NCBI RefSeq assembly: GCF_012271785.1
Contig: NZ_JAAWVT010000005.1
Location: 124,001-188,000 of the forward strand
DNA length: 64,000 nucleotides
Reading direction: 5' to 3'
Origin: Paeniglutamicibacter terrestris
GTDB taxonomy: Bacteria > Actinomycetota > Actinomycetes > Actinomycetales > Micrococcaceae
Part shown: piece by piece, positions 54,949 through 63,683 of the stretch
Layout of the letters: each line of letters opens with the position of its first letter
How positions within the stretch are numbered: the stretch's first letter is position 1
The notes under the pieces: model-generated
Told to the model about the DNA's origin: nothing
The model's input: only the letters and a program-made list of their open reading frames with translations
Databases searched by the model: none
Program-made: the position numbers and the translations under genes

Positions 54949-57347
54949 ACGGCCAAGTGCAGGCACCTGGGGCAGTGGATCCGTCACTGTTGACTTTGCT
55001 TCAAGACCCGACAAAAGCGGGCATCTTTATAGTCGGGGGACCTGGTTCCGGGAAGTCTTATGTAATTGGCCATCTGGCGCGATCGTTGGGTGTGGATCAC
55101 GCCGTCGTGCTCATTCGATCCCTGGCAGATGCATCGCATGAGCCATACACGGCTTTTGTGCCTTTGCTCGGTCATTCCATAGTTGAGGCGGAAGTCTTTG
55201 ACGTGGTGCAACAGTTTCAGCAATATTTGGAAAACATCAAGCCGCCGCGTAGTTCTACGGGGCGCTTACCCCGACCGGTTGTCATCGTTGAGGAGTCCCA
55301 ACAGCTCGATGAAGCAAGTTGTTTCGTCCTCCATCAGATTGCTCTTGCTGGACAGGCAACTTTGGTCTTGACTTTGACGGCGGGAGTGAAATCCCGCGCA
55401 GGTGTGGAGTCTTTGTTTGAATCTGAGCTATTCGGAATCAGAAAAATTTCGCCCAAGAATGTCGATGAGATGGTTTCCGTCGCCAAGGAAATTCTCGACG
55501 GAGCTGCCACGGAAATTACCTTTGATGTGCTCACGCGGCTCTCCGGCGGGATCCCCGCGTTGGCTGTCGCCTATCTGAATGATCAAGTTCGCAACCACTC
55601 ACTCGCGCGCCATGGAAATGTGTGGGCGCTGGGTCCCACAAAGATCAATCCGGGTGGAGAAGTTGAGCAATGGACTATCGGAGTGTTAGAACGCTTCAGG
55701 CCAGAGGAGAAGGATGCGTTGAGGTTCCTGGCTCTTCACGGCACTTGCTTAATAGGCGACGTGGAAAAAAGCGGCGGAGTTTCGGTGACCCGCCTCATTG
55801 ACTCGGGAATGGTCACCATTCGCGAGGGATTCCTCCATCTCAGCTCGGAGCTGTTGGGGTATGCGCTTTCTTCGAAACTGTCGTTGGTCGGTAAATCATT
55901 GGGCCCAGATGCTGAAGATTTGGCAGGTAATGGCACAAACCGTGACGATGAGGTTCACCCTTGGGAAGTCGATTCGGAAGCAGGGCTTCGGATACTCGGT
56001 GCGCTTGCCCAACAAGGGGACCACCTCCGCGTCCGGGCATGGACGGAGTACCTAATCTCGTCAGCAGACAAACCAGAAATTGCCGAGGCCGCCTTACTTT
56101 ATGCCGCTAATGCCCTAGTGGAGGACAGCAGCAGTGGGGAGTTTCTAGCCCAAGAAATAGCGCGTATCACGGCTAGAGAATCGGACACCCTCGGTTCTAC
56201 TTTGCGACTTGTTCAAGCCTGGCAGAGGTACAAGTCCGGAGATTTGGTGAAAGACGTGCTCATCATCTTGAATGCGGCGGGAGATCCGGTTCCGGGGGAG
56301 CACGTGAAACTCGGGGAACGTCTACGTACGGAACTTGCTGCAACAAGCACAGGCTGTGAACCCCTAGACCAGTCACTTCGGTGGCAAGTGATCCGAGCGG
56401 TTTCTTGGGCATTGGCTGGACACGAAGTTGAGGTGCGTCGCGCTGTGGCCGCTTGCCTGTCGGAGATGGACCTTATGCAGCCCGTTCTGGCAGCGGAACT
56501 TGACTTGGTGATTGGCCTTTTGGACTTGCGATCTGGACGGCTCTCTGACGCGAAAATTGCCTTCAACTCAGTGATGGCCAGGAAGACAGTTCGGGAGTCT
56601 GGCATTCAGTTAGTTGCGGAGTCTATTAGTCGTTGGATCGACTGTCAGAATGATGAATTTGGCTCGAAGAATACGTCAACCACCGGGCCCGACCGCGGTT
56701 TTCTGGCCTCCTTGGCTTCGCTCTATGCTTTGGCGGCGGACAGTTACCAAGATCCTTTGGCATCAAGCCGCATCGAACTTCGGCATTTTGCCAGCCTGCA
56801 TCAAGGGCGCGGTGATTATGTGCTTGCCGCCGAGGCCTCCGTTCTTCTGCTGCGTCTTGATGAAGACCTACGAGTGGAGGAAATCGATTGGCCCGACGGC
56901 CCGTGGTATTCGGCTGCTGACGTCGTCAGCCGGGAATGGAATAGCTCATTCGTTAGGTCGCTGACCGAAGCGGGTGACGAAGCAGCCAGACTCGGTCAGA
57001 TTGAGTGGGCGATTTATGCTCTCGCGAGAGCAGTTCGTCACCCCGATATGGTGGATCAGCCACGGTCCAAGGGGCGTTTAGTACGGAGATTGATGGCACT
57101 ACGGGACCTTCTCGGCTCGCAACTATTGCCGGAAATTAGAGAGGCGATTGATTTGGGGAGATTGACCGAACGCGAACATGAAATCGCTGCTCTGGTTGCT
57201 CGAGGAATAAGCAATCAGGAAATCGCCCGCAAGCTGACGCTCTCACGGCGAACTGTGGAGGGACACCTCTATCGCATTTATTCGAAGCTTGGAATCGACG
57301 ATCGAAGCGAACTCGAGAATTTTAATGAGGGAGTACGAGAAATATGA
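54945..57347 (+). CDS. LuxR-type regulator with intact P-loop ATPase domain (LAL-like)
   Basis: An 800-residue homologue of the preceding gene: P-loop GGPGSGKS (residues 31-38), Walker B-like VVIVEESQQLDEA (near 107), long helical middle and LuxR HTH (about 737-793; LTEREHEIAALVARGISNQEIARKL...TVEGHLYRIYSKL). It begins inside the stop of the first regulator and overlaps the start of the next gene by 4 bases, so all three are translationally coupled. It is probably a duplicate of the first, with the ATPase preserved. It most likely controls the exopolysaccharide locus; this is inference from position. Confidence 0.85.
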   Translation: MNGQVQAPGAVDPSLLTLLQDPTKAGIFIVGGPGSGKSYVIGHLARSLGVDHAVVLIRSLADASHEPYTAFVPLLGHSIVEAEVFDVVQQFQQYLENIKPPRSSTGRLPRPVVIVEESQQLDEASCFVLHQIALAGQATLVLTLTAGVKSRAGVESLFESELFGIRKISPKNVDEMVSVAKEILDGAATEITFDVLTRLSGGIPALAVAYLNDQVRNHSLARHGNVWALGPTKINPGGEVEQWTIGVLERFRPEEKDALRFLALHGTCLIGDVEKSGGVSVTRLIDSGMVTIREGFLHLSSELLGYALSSKLSLVGKSLGPDAEDLAGNGTNRDDEVHPWEVDSEAGLRILGALAQQGDHLRVRAWTEYLISSADKPEIAEAALLYAANALVEDSSSGEFLAQEIARITARESDTLGSTLRLVQAWQRYKSGDLVKDVLIILNAAGDPVPGEHVKLGERLRTELAATSTGCEPLDQSLRWQVIRAVSWALAGHEVEVRRAVAACLSEMDLMQPVLAAELDLVIGLLDLRSGRLSDAKIAFNSVMARKTVRESGIQLVAESISRWIDCQNDEFGSKNTSTTGPDRGFLASLASLYALAADSYQDPLASSRIELRHFASLHQGRGDYVLAAEASVLLLRLDEDLRVEEIDWPDGPWYSAADVVSREWNSSFVRSLTEAGDEAARLGQIEWAIYALARAVRHPDMVDQPRSKGRLVRRLMALRDLLGSQLLPEIREAIDLGRLTEREHEIAALVARGISNQEIARKLTLSRRTVEGHLYRIYSKLGIDDRSELENFNEGVREI

Positions 57348-57784
57348 TTCGCATAGGCTATGCGGCGGGAGCTTTTGACCTTTTCCACGTCGGTCACCTC
57401 AATATTCTACGTATGGCCAAGAGTAGGTGTGATTTCCTGATTGCGGGCGTGGTCTCCGACGAAATTTGCGAAGCGACCAAGGGCAAACGGCCGATTGTTC
57501 CGCTCGAAGAACGGCTCGAAATTGTATCCAGCATCGAATTTGTTGATTCGGCCATTGCTGATATGTGGCCCGATCGCTTGGATACCTGGCGCGAGGTTGG
57601 ATTCAACGTCTTCTTTAAAGGGGATGACTGGTACGGCACCGCTCGTGGTCTTGAACTGGAGCGGCGATTCGGGGAGGTAGGGGTGGCTGTCGAATATTTC
57701 CCCTATACCGTTCACACATCATCAACCGGACTGAGAAATGCCCTAGACGCGCTATCGGCTACGTCTCGACCATTGGGGACTTAG
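57344..57784 (+). CDS. cytidylyltransferase family protein (TagD/glycerol-3-phosphate cytidylyltransferase-like)
   Basis: A 146-residue nucleotidyltransferase of the HxGH family: HVGH at 15-18 (CTP-binding), GAFDLFHVGHLNIL signature, PRIVPLEERLEIV-like KRPIVPLEER stretch, and the TSSTGLR motif near residue 128. TagD makes CDP-glycerol for teichoic acid-like polymers; other members make CDP-alcohol or ADP-sugar precursors. Translationally coupled to the LuxR genes, unusual for a biosynthetic enzyme. No partner CDP-glycerol transferase is seen in the window. Confidence 0.85.
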   Translation: MIRIGYAAGAFDLFHVGHLNILRMAKSRCDFLIAGVVSDEICEATKGKRPIVPLEERLEIVSSIEFVDSAIADMWPDRLDTWREVGFNVFFKGDDWYGTARGLELERRFGEVGVAVEYFPYTVHTSSTGLRNALDALSATSRPLGT

Positions 57785-57965
57785 AGCTGAAAAGCTTCAA
57801 TGTAAACGTATTAATGTTTGAAAATTTTATCAATCTAAAACTAATGCAAGTTATGTGAATTGTAGGAACGGTTCGAATCTTTTGGGCGTTCAGGGTGTTT
57901 GCTACCCGATAAAGCGAATGCACGAAGATACACGCTGATCCTCGAAAAGAGCGAAGGAGAGCAAC
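57785..57965 (+). promoter_or_regulatory. AT-rich promoter region of the EPS operon
   Basis: An AT-rich 181-base gap with two inverted-repeat-like stretches: TGAAAAGCTTCA (57788-57799) and AAACGTATTAATGTTT (57804-57819). TTATGTGA at 57851-57858 repeats the 8-mer seen at the LuxR promoter. AAGGAG lies before the ATG at 57966. Confidence 0.45.
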
Positions 57966-59399
57966 ATGGCTAATGGGGGGCGGAGCGATTTCTTACGGGT
58001 AAATGACCTATTTCGTCAGCTTCGGCGGCGGTGGAGAACGCTACTGGTGACGGTAGCGGTCACGGTGGCTCTTTCGGCCGCTGGCGCGCAGTTGATACCC
58101 GCAGAATATTCTGCGGTTGCCACTTTGACAGTTTCGCCCATTACGACGAGCCCATTTTCCTCGGCAGCCGTGAACCAACAAATCAACATCACCACAGAGC
58201 GCGCGATCCTTGGGTCGTCGCAAGTCGCAACCTTGGCAATTAGGACGCTTGGTCACGATATTGGGCCCGAAGAACTGATGCGCCATTCGGAGGTCGCTGC
58301 ACCTCAGGGGTCCCAGATTCTTGAAGTTACAGTTTCGGCTGACACCGCGGAAAAGGCTGCGGCGCGAGCAAATGCCTTGGCAAGTGCCTATCTGATTTTT
58401 CGGGCGGATGGGGCCAAAGAGATCGCCGACGCCTTTATCGCCGATCTGGACGGGCAAATAAAGGAAATCGAGAACAAAGCCAACGCAGATTCACAGGAGC
58501 GGCAGCAGCTTTGGGATCTCCGGGCCCAGCGAACGACCTTGAAGCTAGTTGCGCTCTCGCCAGGTCAAGTCATCGGATTGGCCATTCCGCCAACAGAAAA
58601 GTCTTCCCTAGACACCAAGATTTTCTTAGTTGGCGGGCTTGTCGGGGGGCTCCTATTAGGTCTGGCCTTGTCTCTCCTGCGTGATCGATGGGACCGTAAA
58701 GTCCGCTTTGCGGATCGCCTCGTTGCTGCTACTGGCGCAACGGTCTATACCCTCAACCAGGATGACGAAGAGGAATCTTTGCGCTGGATCCTCAGGTTCC
58801 TGACACGGTCCTACGAGCCCAACCAACGTCCAGGTAGGCCCGCAGGATTCTTGGGTTTGATGCCTGCGGATCCAAGCGTGCTCGTTTTAAAGCTCCGTGA
58901 CATGGCACAAGCCCATGGACTCGATTCATGCACGGTCGATAAGGATGTTCTAAACGGTCAAGCTCTCGACGCGGGTTGGCCTTTGGAGATCGATCGAATC
59001 GAATTGGGCTCAAGGGACCTGGTGTTGATGGAACTCGCCGAATTCGTCGCCGGTTCGAGACTGGCCAGTATCTCAGAGCGCTTCCTGGAATCCCTCGTAC
59101 TGGTCGTACATCACAAGACCAACATAAAAGATGTCATAGCCGTTGTTGGCCAAGCACGGGATCTGCCCCATATGAGGCTCATCGTAGTTTTTTACGACGG
59201 ACGTCCGCGGCGAAGAGCAACCGACACACCACAAACAACAACCACGCCAAGCGGTACAGAACCACAAAATTTGAAGGACCCTTCGCCGTTTGAATCGAAA
59301 GTAAGCCAACAGGACATGCCAGTTAACAACCCGCTGAAATCAATTGAGCGGAAGTTGGACGCAGGGCAACGTCTCATCGCCGGAAGGAAAGAAACATGA
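57966..59399 (+). CDS. Wzz-like polysaccharide copolymerase with degenerate C-terminal ATPase-like domain
   Basis: A 477-residue protein with two membrane helices (about 25-45 and 216-238) enclosing an extracytoplasmic region with the Wzz-type alpha/beta core and a coiled-coil (about 150-185). The C-terminal cytosolic region (about 265-430) resembles a bacterial tyrosine kinase fold in places (SLVLVVHHKTNIKDVIAVVGQARDLPHM) but lacks a Walker A GKT/S and Walker B, so it is probably not a kinase. The tail is Thr/Pro/Gln-rich. Sets chain length of the exopolysaccharide. Stop overlaps pssD start by 4 bases. Confidence 0.82.
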   Translation: MANGGRSDFLRVNDLFRQLRRRWRTLLVTVAVTVALSAAGAQLIPAEYSAVATLTVSPITTSPFSSAAVNQQINITTERAILGSSQVATLAIRTLGHDIGPEELMRHSEVAAPQGSQILEVTVSADTAEKAAARANALASAYLIFRADGAKEIADAFIADLDGQIKEIENKANADSQERQQLWDLRAQRTTLKLVALSPGQVIGLAIPPTEKSSLDTKIFLVGGLVGGLLLGLALSLLRDRWDRKVRFADRLVAATGATVYTLNQDDEEESLRWILRFLTRSYEPNQRPGRPAGFLGLMPADPSVLVLKLRDMAQAHGLDSCTVDKDVLNGQALDAGWPLEIDRIELGSRDLVLMELAEFVAGSRLASISERFLESLVLVVHHKTNIKDVIAVVGQARDLPHMRLIVVFYDGRPRRRATDTPQTTTTPSGTEPQNLKDPSPFESKVSQQDMPVNNPLKSIERKLDAGQRLIAGRKET

Positions 59400-59845
59400 A
59401 AATCCTGTTTGTCACATCAGCTGGCGGTCACCTGGCTCAACTACTGCCGCTCAAATCGTGGTGGCAAGAACATGAACGAGTTTGGGTAACCTTCAGACTG
59501 CCAGAAGTCGAAGCTGCCTTGGAAGGCGAGACTGTTGTCTGGGCACATCATCCGACGACGAGAAACGCAAAAAACGCCGTGAAGAACCTCTTCTTAGCGT
59601 GGCCGACCCTACGGCACGAGCGCCCCGACGTTGTGGTCTCCATTGGAGCGGGGGTCTCCGTCCCATTCTTCCTAGTTGCCAAACTTCTTGGGATCAAGAC
59701 CGTTTATATTGAGTGTTTTGATCGCATCACGATGCCCACATTGAGTGGTCGAATTTGCTACCCCATGGCAGATCTATTCTGTGTGCAATGGGCGGAGCAG
59801 CAGAAATACTACCGAGATGCTCTGAACATTGGACCAGTGTTATGA
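59396..59845 (+). CDS. pssD: PssD/Alg14-like glycosyltransferase subunit
   Basis: The membrane-associated subunit of a split UDP-sugar glycosyltransferase. SAGGHLAQLLPL (residues 8-19) and VSIGAGVSVPFFLVAKLLGIKTVYIE match the Alg14/PssD family. Start ATG 59396 is coupled to the Wzz gene, and the stop overlaps pssE (TTATGA). Length 149 aa is typical. Confidence 0.9.
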   Translation: MKILFVTSAGGHLAQLLPLKSWWQEHERVWVTFRLPEVEAALEGETVVWAHHPTTRNAKNAVKNLFLAWPTLRHERPDVVVSIGAGVSVPFFLVAKLLGIKTVYIECFDRITMPTLSGRICYPMADLFCVQWAEQQKYYRDALNIGPVL

Positions 59846-60414
59846 AACTGGAAAATGGCGATCAAAATATTGTGGTGTCCCTCGGGACTGACCACCATCG
59901 ATTCGATCGGGCCGTCGATTGGATCGACGATTGGCTCGAAACCCAAGAAACGCAACCGAGGTGTTTGATTCAGCATGGATCCAGTAGACAGCCTCGTCAA
60001 GGAAACGGGGTTGACCGAATGCCTCGGACCGACTTGCTGGACTTGTACGCTGGAGCCGATGCGGTAATAGTGCAAGGAGGACCGGGGTCCATCTTGGACG
60101 TCAGGGAAATGGGTAAAATCCCGATCGCAATTCCGCGACGACCAGAACTCGACGAAGTCGTTGATGGGCATCAGATTGCTTTCGCTAGATTTATGGCGAG
60201 CCAGGGGGAAGCTCTATTGGCTGAATCGGCTGATGACATGGATAGACTACTGAAATTGATCTTGGCGGATCCGAATCATTTTTCGACGCCCCCACGACAC
60301 GCAGATGCCGGGCATGCGGCCGGACTACTTGCTGCCGCGCTTGACACACTTGAGAGCCATCAGCGACATGATGCGATGATCAGCCGGCTTCGACAGATGT
60401 GGGGCCACCATTAA
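59842..60414 (+). CDS. pssE: PssE/Alg13-like glycosyltransferase subunit (catalytic)
   Basis: The catalytic partner of PssD, a GT28 C-terminal domain protein (190 aa). VVSLGTDHHRFDRAVDW (residues about 11-27) and GGPGSILDVREMGKIPIAIPR (nucleotide-sugar binding, near 85) are diagnostic. ATG 59842 overlaps the pssD stop. Together they likely add the second sugar of the EPS repeat. Confidence 0.9.
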   Translation: MKLENGDQNIVVSLGTDHHRFDRAVDWIDDWLETQETQPRCLIQHGSSRQPRQGNGVDRMPRTDLLDLYAGADAVIVQGGPGSILDVREMGKIPIAIPRRPELDEVVDGHQIAFARFMASQGEALLAESADDMDRLLKLILADPNHFSTPPRHADAGHAAGLLAAALDTLESHQRHDAMISRLRQMWGHH

Positions 60415-60417
60415 TCC

Positions 60418-60768
60418 GTGAAGTATCGTGCCAATAACACGATTTCTTCCGTCATTGGCTTGAACGGCGGTACTGGGGCCGCCAGCCAATCCGTCGGTGC
60501 AGAATTCCCTGCCGATGGTCAAATGACTGTGGCAGACGCACGTGACTGGAGCATCTACAACTTGGAGCCGCTAGTTCATTCCGAGGACGTCCACTGTTTG
60601 GAATTTGACCCGACCATGCTTGCCCTGAACCATTTACTCGCCCATGGCAGTACCGTCCCGGGAAATAAGTTTTCTGTCCCGCTCGTTGTCGAAGAGATTG
60701 AAGTCTCCGCCAACCCCGGGGAGTTCTCGGAAGGCCAGTTCTCCGGCCTCAATCCCGATGAAGGATAA
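60418..60768 (+). CDS. small hypothetical protein at end of EPS plus-strand operon
   Basis: A 116-residue open frame starting GTG four bases after pssE. It has G/C-rich third codon positions and an RNY-like pattern, so coding is plausible, but I do not recognise the protein (VSANPGEFSEGQFSGLNPDEG C-terminus, no signal peptide or membrane helix). No strong ribosome-binding site; translational coupling to pssE is possible. It may be a fragment of a larger gene. Confidence 0.45.
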   Translation: MKYRANNTISSVIGLNGGTGAASQSVGAEFPADGQMTVADARDWSIYNLEPLVHSEDVHCLEFDPTMLALNHLLAHGSTVPGNKFSVPLVVEEIEVSANPGEFSEGQFSGLNPDEG

Positions 60769-60885
60769 GACGCACAGCGAACGAACCGTGCGCAAAATAG
60801 CCGTAGAACTGGGTGACAACTCGAAACAGGAATATCGCAATGCAGGGGGTCTGTGATCGGCACACTCTGCACCCGAACCAAAGAA

Positions 60886-62379
60886 CTACGCCTGAACCAG
60901 ATAACGACGCATTTTCCAGCCAATTCCCGCTGCCAACATGCTTGCGACACCAACGGACACAGCGAGGGCAGGGAGCGTAGCGCCCAGCTGCATTCGAACA
61001 AACAGCGCGAACCCCCCGAAAAGAACTGTTGAGATGAGTGCTGGCCAGAGCATCGAGGCCCACGCAACGCGAATTCGGAGTCCCCGAGCCACTTCGAGCG
61101 TAGCAAGACCATAATCAACGACGACAGCGGCAGACCAAGCCGAGACGGCACCAATAAGACCCCACATAGGAACTAGCCAGAGATTGAACGTAACAGCGAC
61201 GACAAGGGCCGAGCACTTGTTGATGAGCTGCCAATGACTCTTGCCGCCCATCAACAATAATGACTGCACACCCCCGGTGGACACGGCGAACATCATCACG
61301 GTAGAGATGATTGATAGGGGAAGCGCTCCGGCAACAAACTCTTCGCCGAACCACGACAAGACAACCGGCGCAAAAACGATCAGCGTTAGATAGAACGGCC
61401 AAGCCGTGACCAGAAGGATTCTCGCTGTGGTCGTAAAGATACGTCGTGTGGCTGCAGCATCACCGGTGGTGAGCGATGCGCTGAGCATGGGTCCTGTGAC
61501 AATCCTGGCGGTGTGTTCCAGCATTGAGCCCAAATGAACGCACCGGTTGACCACTCCGTAAACCCCGGCAGCTGTGGGTCCGAGGAAAATGGCAACCGCA
61601 ATGACATCAATCCACTCCAGAAGGATCTCCACCAGAGATGCGAATCCGCGGGCGGAAGCGAACGCCCAGAACCTGCGAAAGGTGACTGCCTCGGCGCCAA
61701 TACCCTGCGTCGGTGAGGGCGCACTCCGAGGAATAACCTTTAGCGCTCGCCAGACCAAAACCCAAGCCAATATCGCAACAATTGCTACGGGAGTTGCCCA
61801 CGCCGCGGAAAGATTTGCCACTGCGGCACCCGCCCACAAAGCAACTGCCACTGCGAGGAGCCGCAATAACGACAAGATGACGTTCTGCAGGAGCGCAAAA
61901 GAGATGATTCGGTGGGTTCCTCGGATGAAACCGAAGGCGACGGTCATTAGCGCCGCCACGGGAACTGTCACGGCAGCGATCCGGATGGCGCCGGCGAGTT
62001 GAGGCGTGTCGGTGATCAGCCCTATGGTCGGGGCAAGACACCACAGGGTGATGCCGACCATGCTCGAAAGTGCAGCCACTGGAATTGCTGACCAGCGCAG
62101 TAACTTCCACAGGGAAGAATGCTCCTCAATCGCCAACGCGGCAGAAACTGAGCGGACCAGGGCTGTGTCACTACCAAAAACGCAGGCAACGGTCATGACC
62201 GCGAAGAGGGCCACGACCTGAAAAAACAGGCCCGACACCGTTGCACCGGCGATATTGCTGACCAGCAACGTGGTGCCGAATGCGAGGATGGCTCCACCGA
62301 TGACACAGGCGAAGCTGTACACGCTTGTCGAAGCGACAGTGGATTTTTGATTGGTGGTTATCGAGGAACGAGCCATCAC
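60886..62379 (-). CDS. Wzx-like polysaccharide flippase (MATE/MVF superfamily)
   Basis: A 497-residue membrane protein with about 12-14 helices that probably flips lipid-linked repeat units. N-terminus with SVYSFACVIGGAILAFGTTLLVSNIAGATVSGLFFQVVA matches the family start. No short catalytic motif exists for this family, so the assignment rests on topology and the adjacent wzy-like gene. ATG at 62379 overlaps the preceding wzy gene by 4 bases. Confidence 0.82.
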   Translation of the reverse strand: MMARSSITTNQKSTVASTSVYSFACVIGGAILAFGTTLLVSNIAGATVSGLFFQVVALFAVMTVACVFGSDTALVRSVSAALAIEEHSSLWKLLRWSAIPVAALSSMVGITLWCLAPTIGLITDTPQLAGAIRIAAVTVPVAALMTVAFGFIRGTHRIISFALLQNVILSLLRLLAVAVALWAGAAVANLSAAWATPVAIVAILAWVLVWRALKVIPRSAPSPTQGIGAEAVTFRRFWAFASARGFASLVEILLEWIDVIAVAIFLGPTAAGVYGVVNRCVHLGSMLEHTARIVTGPMLSASLTTGDAAATRRIFTTTARILLVTAWPFYLTLIVFAPVVLSWFGEEFVAGALPLSIISTVMMFAVSTGGVQSLLLMGGKSHWQLINKCSALVVAVTFNLWLVPMWGLIGAVSAWSAAVVVDYGLATLEVARGLRIRVAWASMLWPALISTVLFGGFALFVRMQLGATLPALAVSVGVASMLAAGIGWKMRRYLVQA

Positions 62380-63683
62380 GAATCCGAGCTTTCAACATAA
62401 CGCTCTCGAAGTAGCAGGGCGATGATGATGACCACGCAGCTGAGTTGAATCGTCGCGTAACTATAGAAGGGGATCGTGCACATGACGGCGAGCGGCACAG
62501 AATGTAACCAGTGCGTATCGGTACCTGTATGCCTCATAGTTCTCAGCCACGACGAAACCAGAAAAAGGCAAAAAAGGCCAAGGCCCACAAGCCCATAACA
62601 GAACGCCAGCATCCACACATACCCTTGGGTGCCGAGAGAAACCCCGATAGTTTCCTCCAGCCGGGGACTGCCGAATCCGAGAAAAGGGGACTTAGCGACT
62701 TCCTTTAACGTTGCTTCGTACAGGGCAAGTCTGCCTCCGGTGCTGTCACTGTATTCCTGACGCCCGAGGATTTCAGAAATCGCTCCACTCGCCAGCAGGA
62801 CGAACGCACCGCTGAGGACAACACCCAAGATTCCCGCGACTTGAAGGACTTTTCTGCGAAGTAGAAGCCGAAGCGTGACGTAGCCGATGGATATCGCAAG
62901 ACCGATAAACATTCCCCTGTTGCTGGTAGCGAGAGCAGGGATCAGAGACGCCGCGAAACCCATAAAGAGTCCCACTTTTATCCACCAGCGACGATCGGAA
63001 ACGATTCGCGAGAAGACCACTGGCGATAGAACGATGAAGGCCACACCCCAACTATTGGCGTAGGGGAAAGGCGCTGATGGTCGAACATAGGGCTCGGGCG
63101 CACCCCACGGCTGTTGTACCTCAGCCAGCGGAGGGTTTACCAGATCCGAAACCAGCTCGTTAGAAGTTAAAGAACCGGGCAGTATGGCACCGATGGGCGT
63201 GTGAAGCCTGAATTCGGGAAACATCATTCCTGCAAAACCCAAAATAACGACGGTTGCCCACACGATCAATAACCCGGAAACCAGCTTGCGGCGGGGCAAG
63301 AATTTTCTGGCATTCACCACATAGAGCATGAAAATTCCGACGGCCACAAGTTCCCCGACGCGTTGGGAGTAGGCCATGATGGCCCCCGAACCTCGGATCG
63401 AAATTCCTGCCCCGAATATCCATATGAGGAAGGCGGCCCACGGAAGAATACCCGGTACAAGAATCGTATGGCGTTTCCAGAACAAGATGAGGGCCATGAG
63501 CGCGGCAAGCATGATGGGCATAAAGGGTGTTGCTCCCAGCGCCCACCAGACAGGAAAACCCGCCAACAGGATCAATACGGGGTAAGCCGGAAGATTCCCT
63601 ACCTCTCCCTCGAACATTCTGTGGGCTGGCCCCGTCATCCGAGAGTACGGTGGAATCCGCGCCTTGGTACTGAAAATTGTCAT
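62376..63683 (-). CDS. Wzy-like O-antigen/EPS polymerase
   Basis: A 435-residue membrane protein with about 10-12 helices and a long extracytoplasmic loop (about 150-215, containing PPLAEVQQPWGAPEPYVRPSAPFPYANSWG), matching the O-antigen polymerase (Wzy_C) topology. Its stop and start overlap its neighbours by 4 bases each, giving a tightly packed three-gene operon. Confidence 0.82.
   Translation of the reverse strand: MTIFSTKARIPPYSRMTGPAHRMFEGEVGNLPAYPVLILLAGFPVWWALGATPFMPIMLAALMALILFWKRHTILVPGILPWAAFLIWIFGAGISIRGSGAIMAYSQRVGELVAVGIFMLYVVNARKFLPRRKLVSGLLIVWATVVILGFAGMMFPEFRLHTPIGAILPGSLTSNELVSDLVNPPLAEVQQPWGAPEPYVRPSAPFPYANSWGVAFIVLSPVVFSRIVSDRRWWIKVGLFMGFAASLIPALATSNRGMFIGLAISIGYVTLRLLLRRKVLQVAGILGVVLSGAFVLLASGAISEILGRQEYSDSTGGRLALYEATLKEVAKSPFLGFGSPRLEETIGVSLGTQGYVWMLAFCYGLVGLGLFCLFLVSSWLRTMRHTGTDTHWLHSVPLAVMCTIPFYSYATIQLSCVVIIIALLLRERYVESSDS

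Noticed and set aside
57866-57895. GGTTCGAATC sequence resembling a tRNA T-loop
   Set aside because: The flanking 5-base arms are not complementary and there is no acceptor, D or anticodon arm around it.
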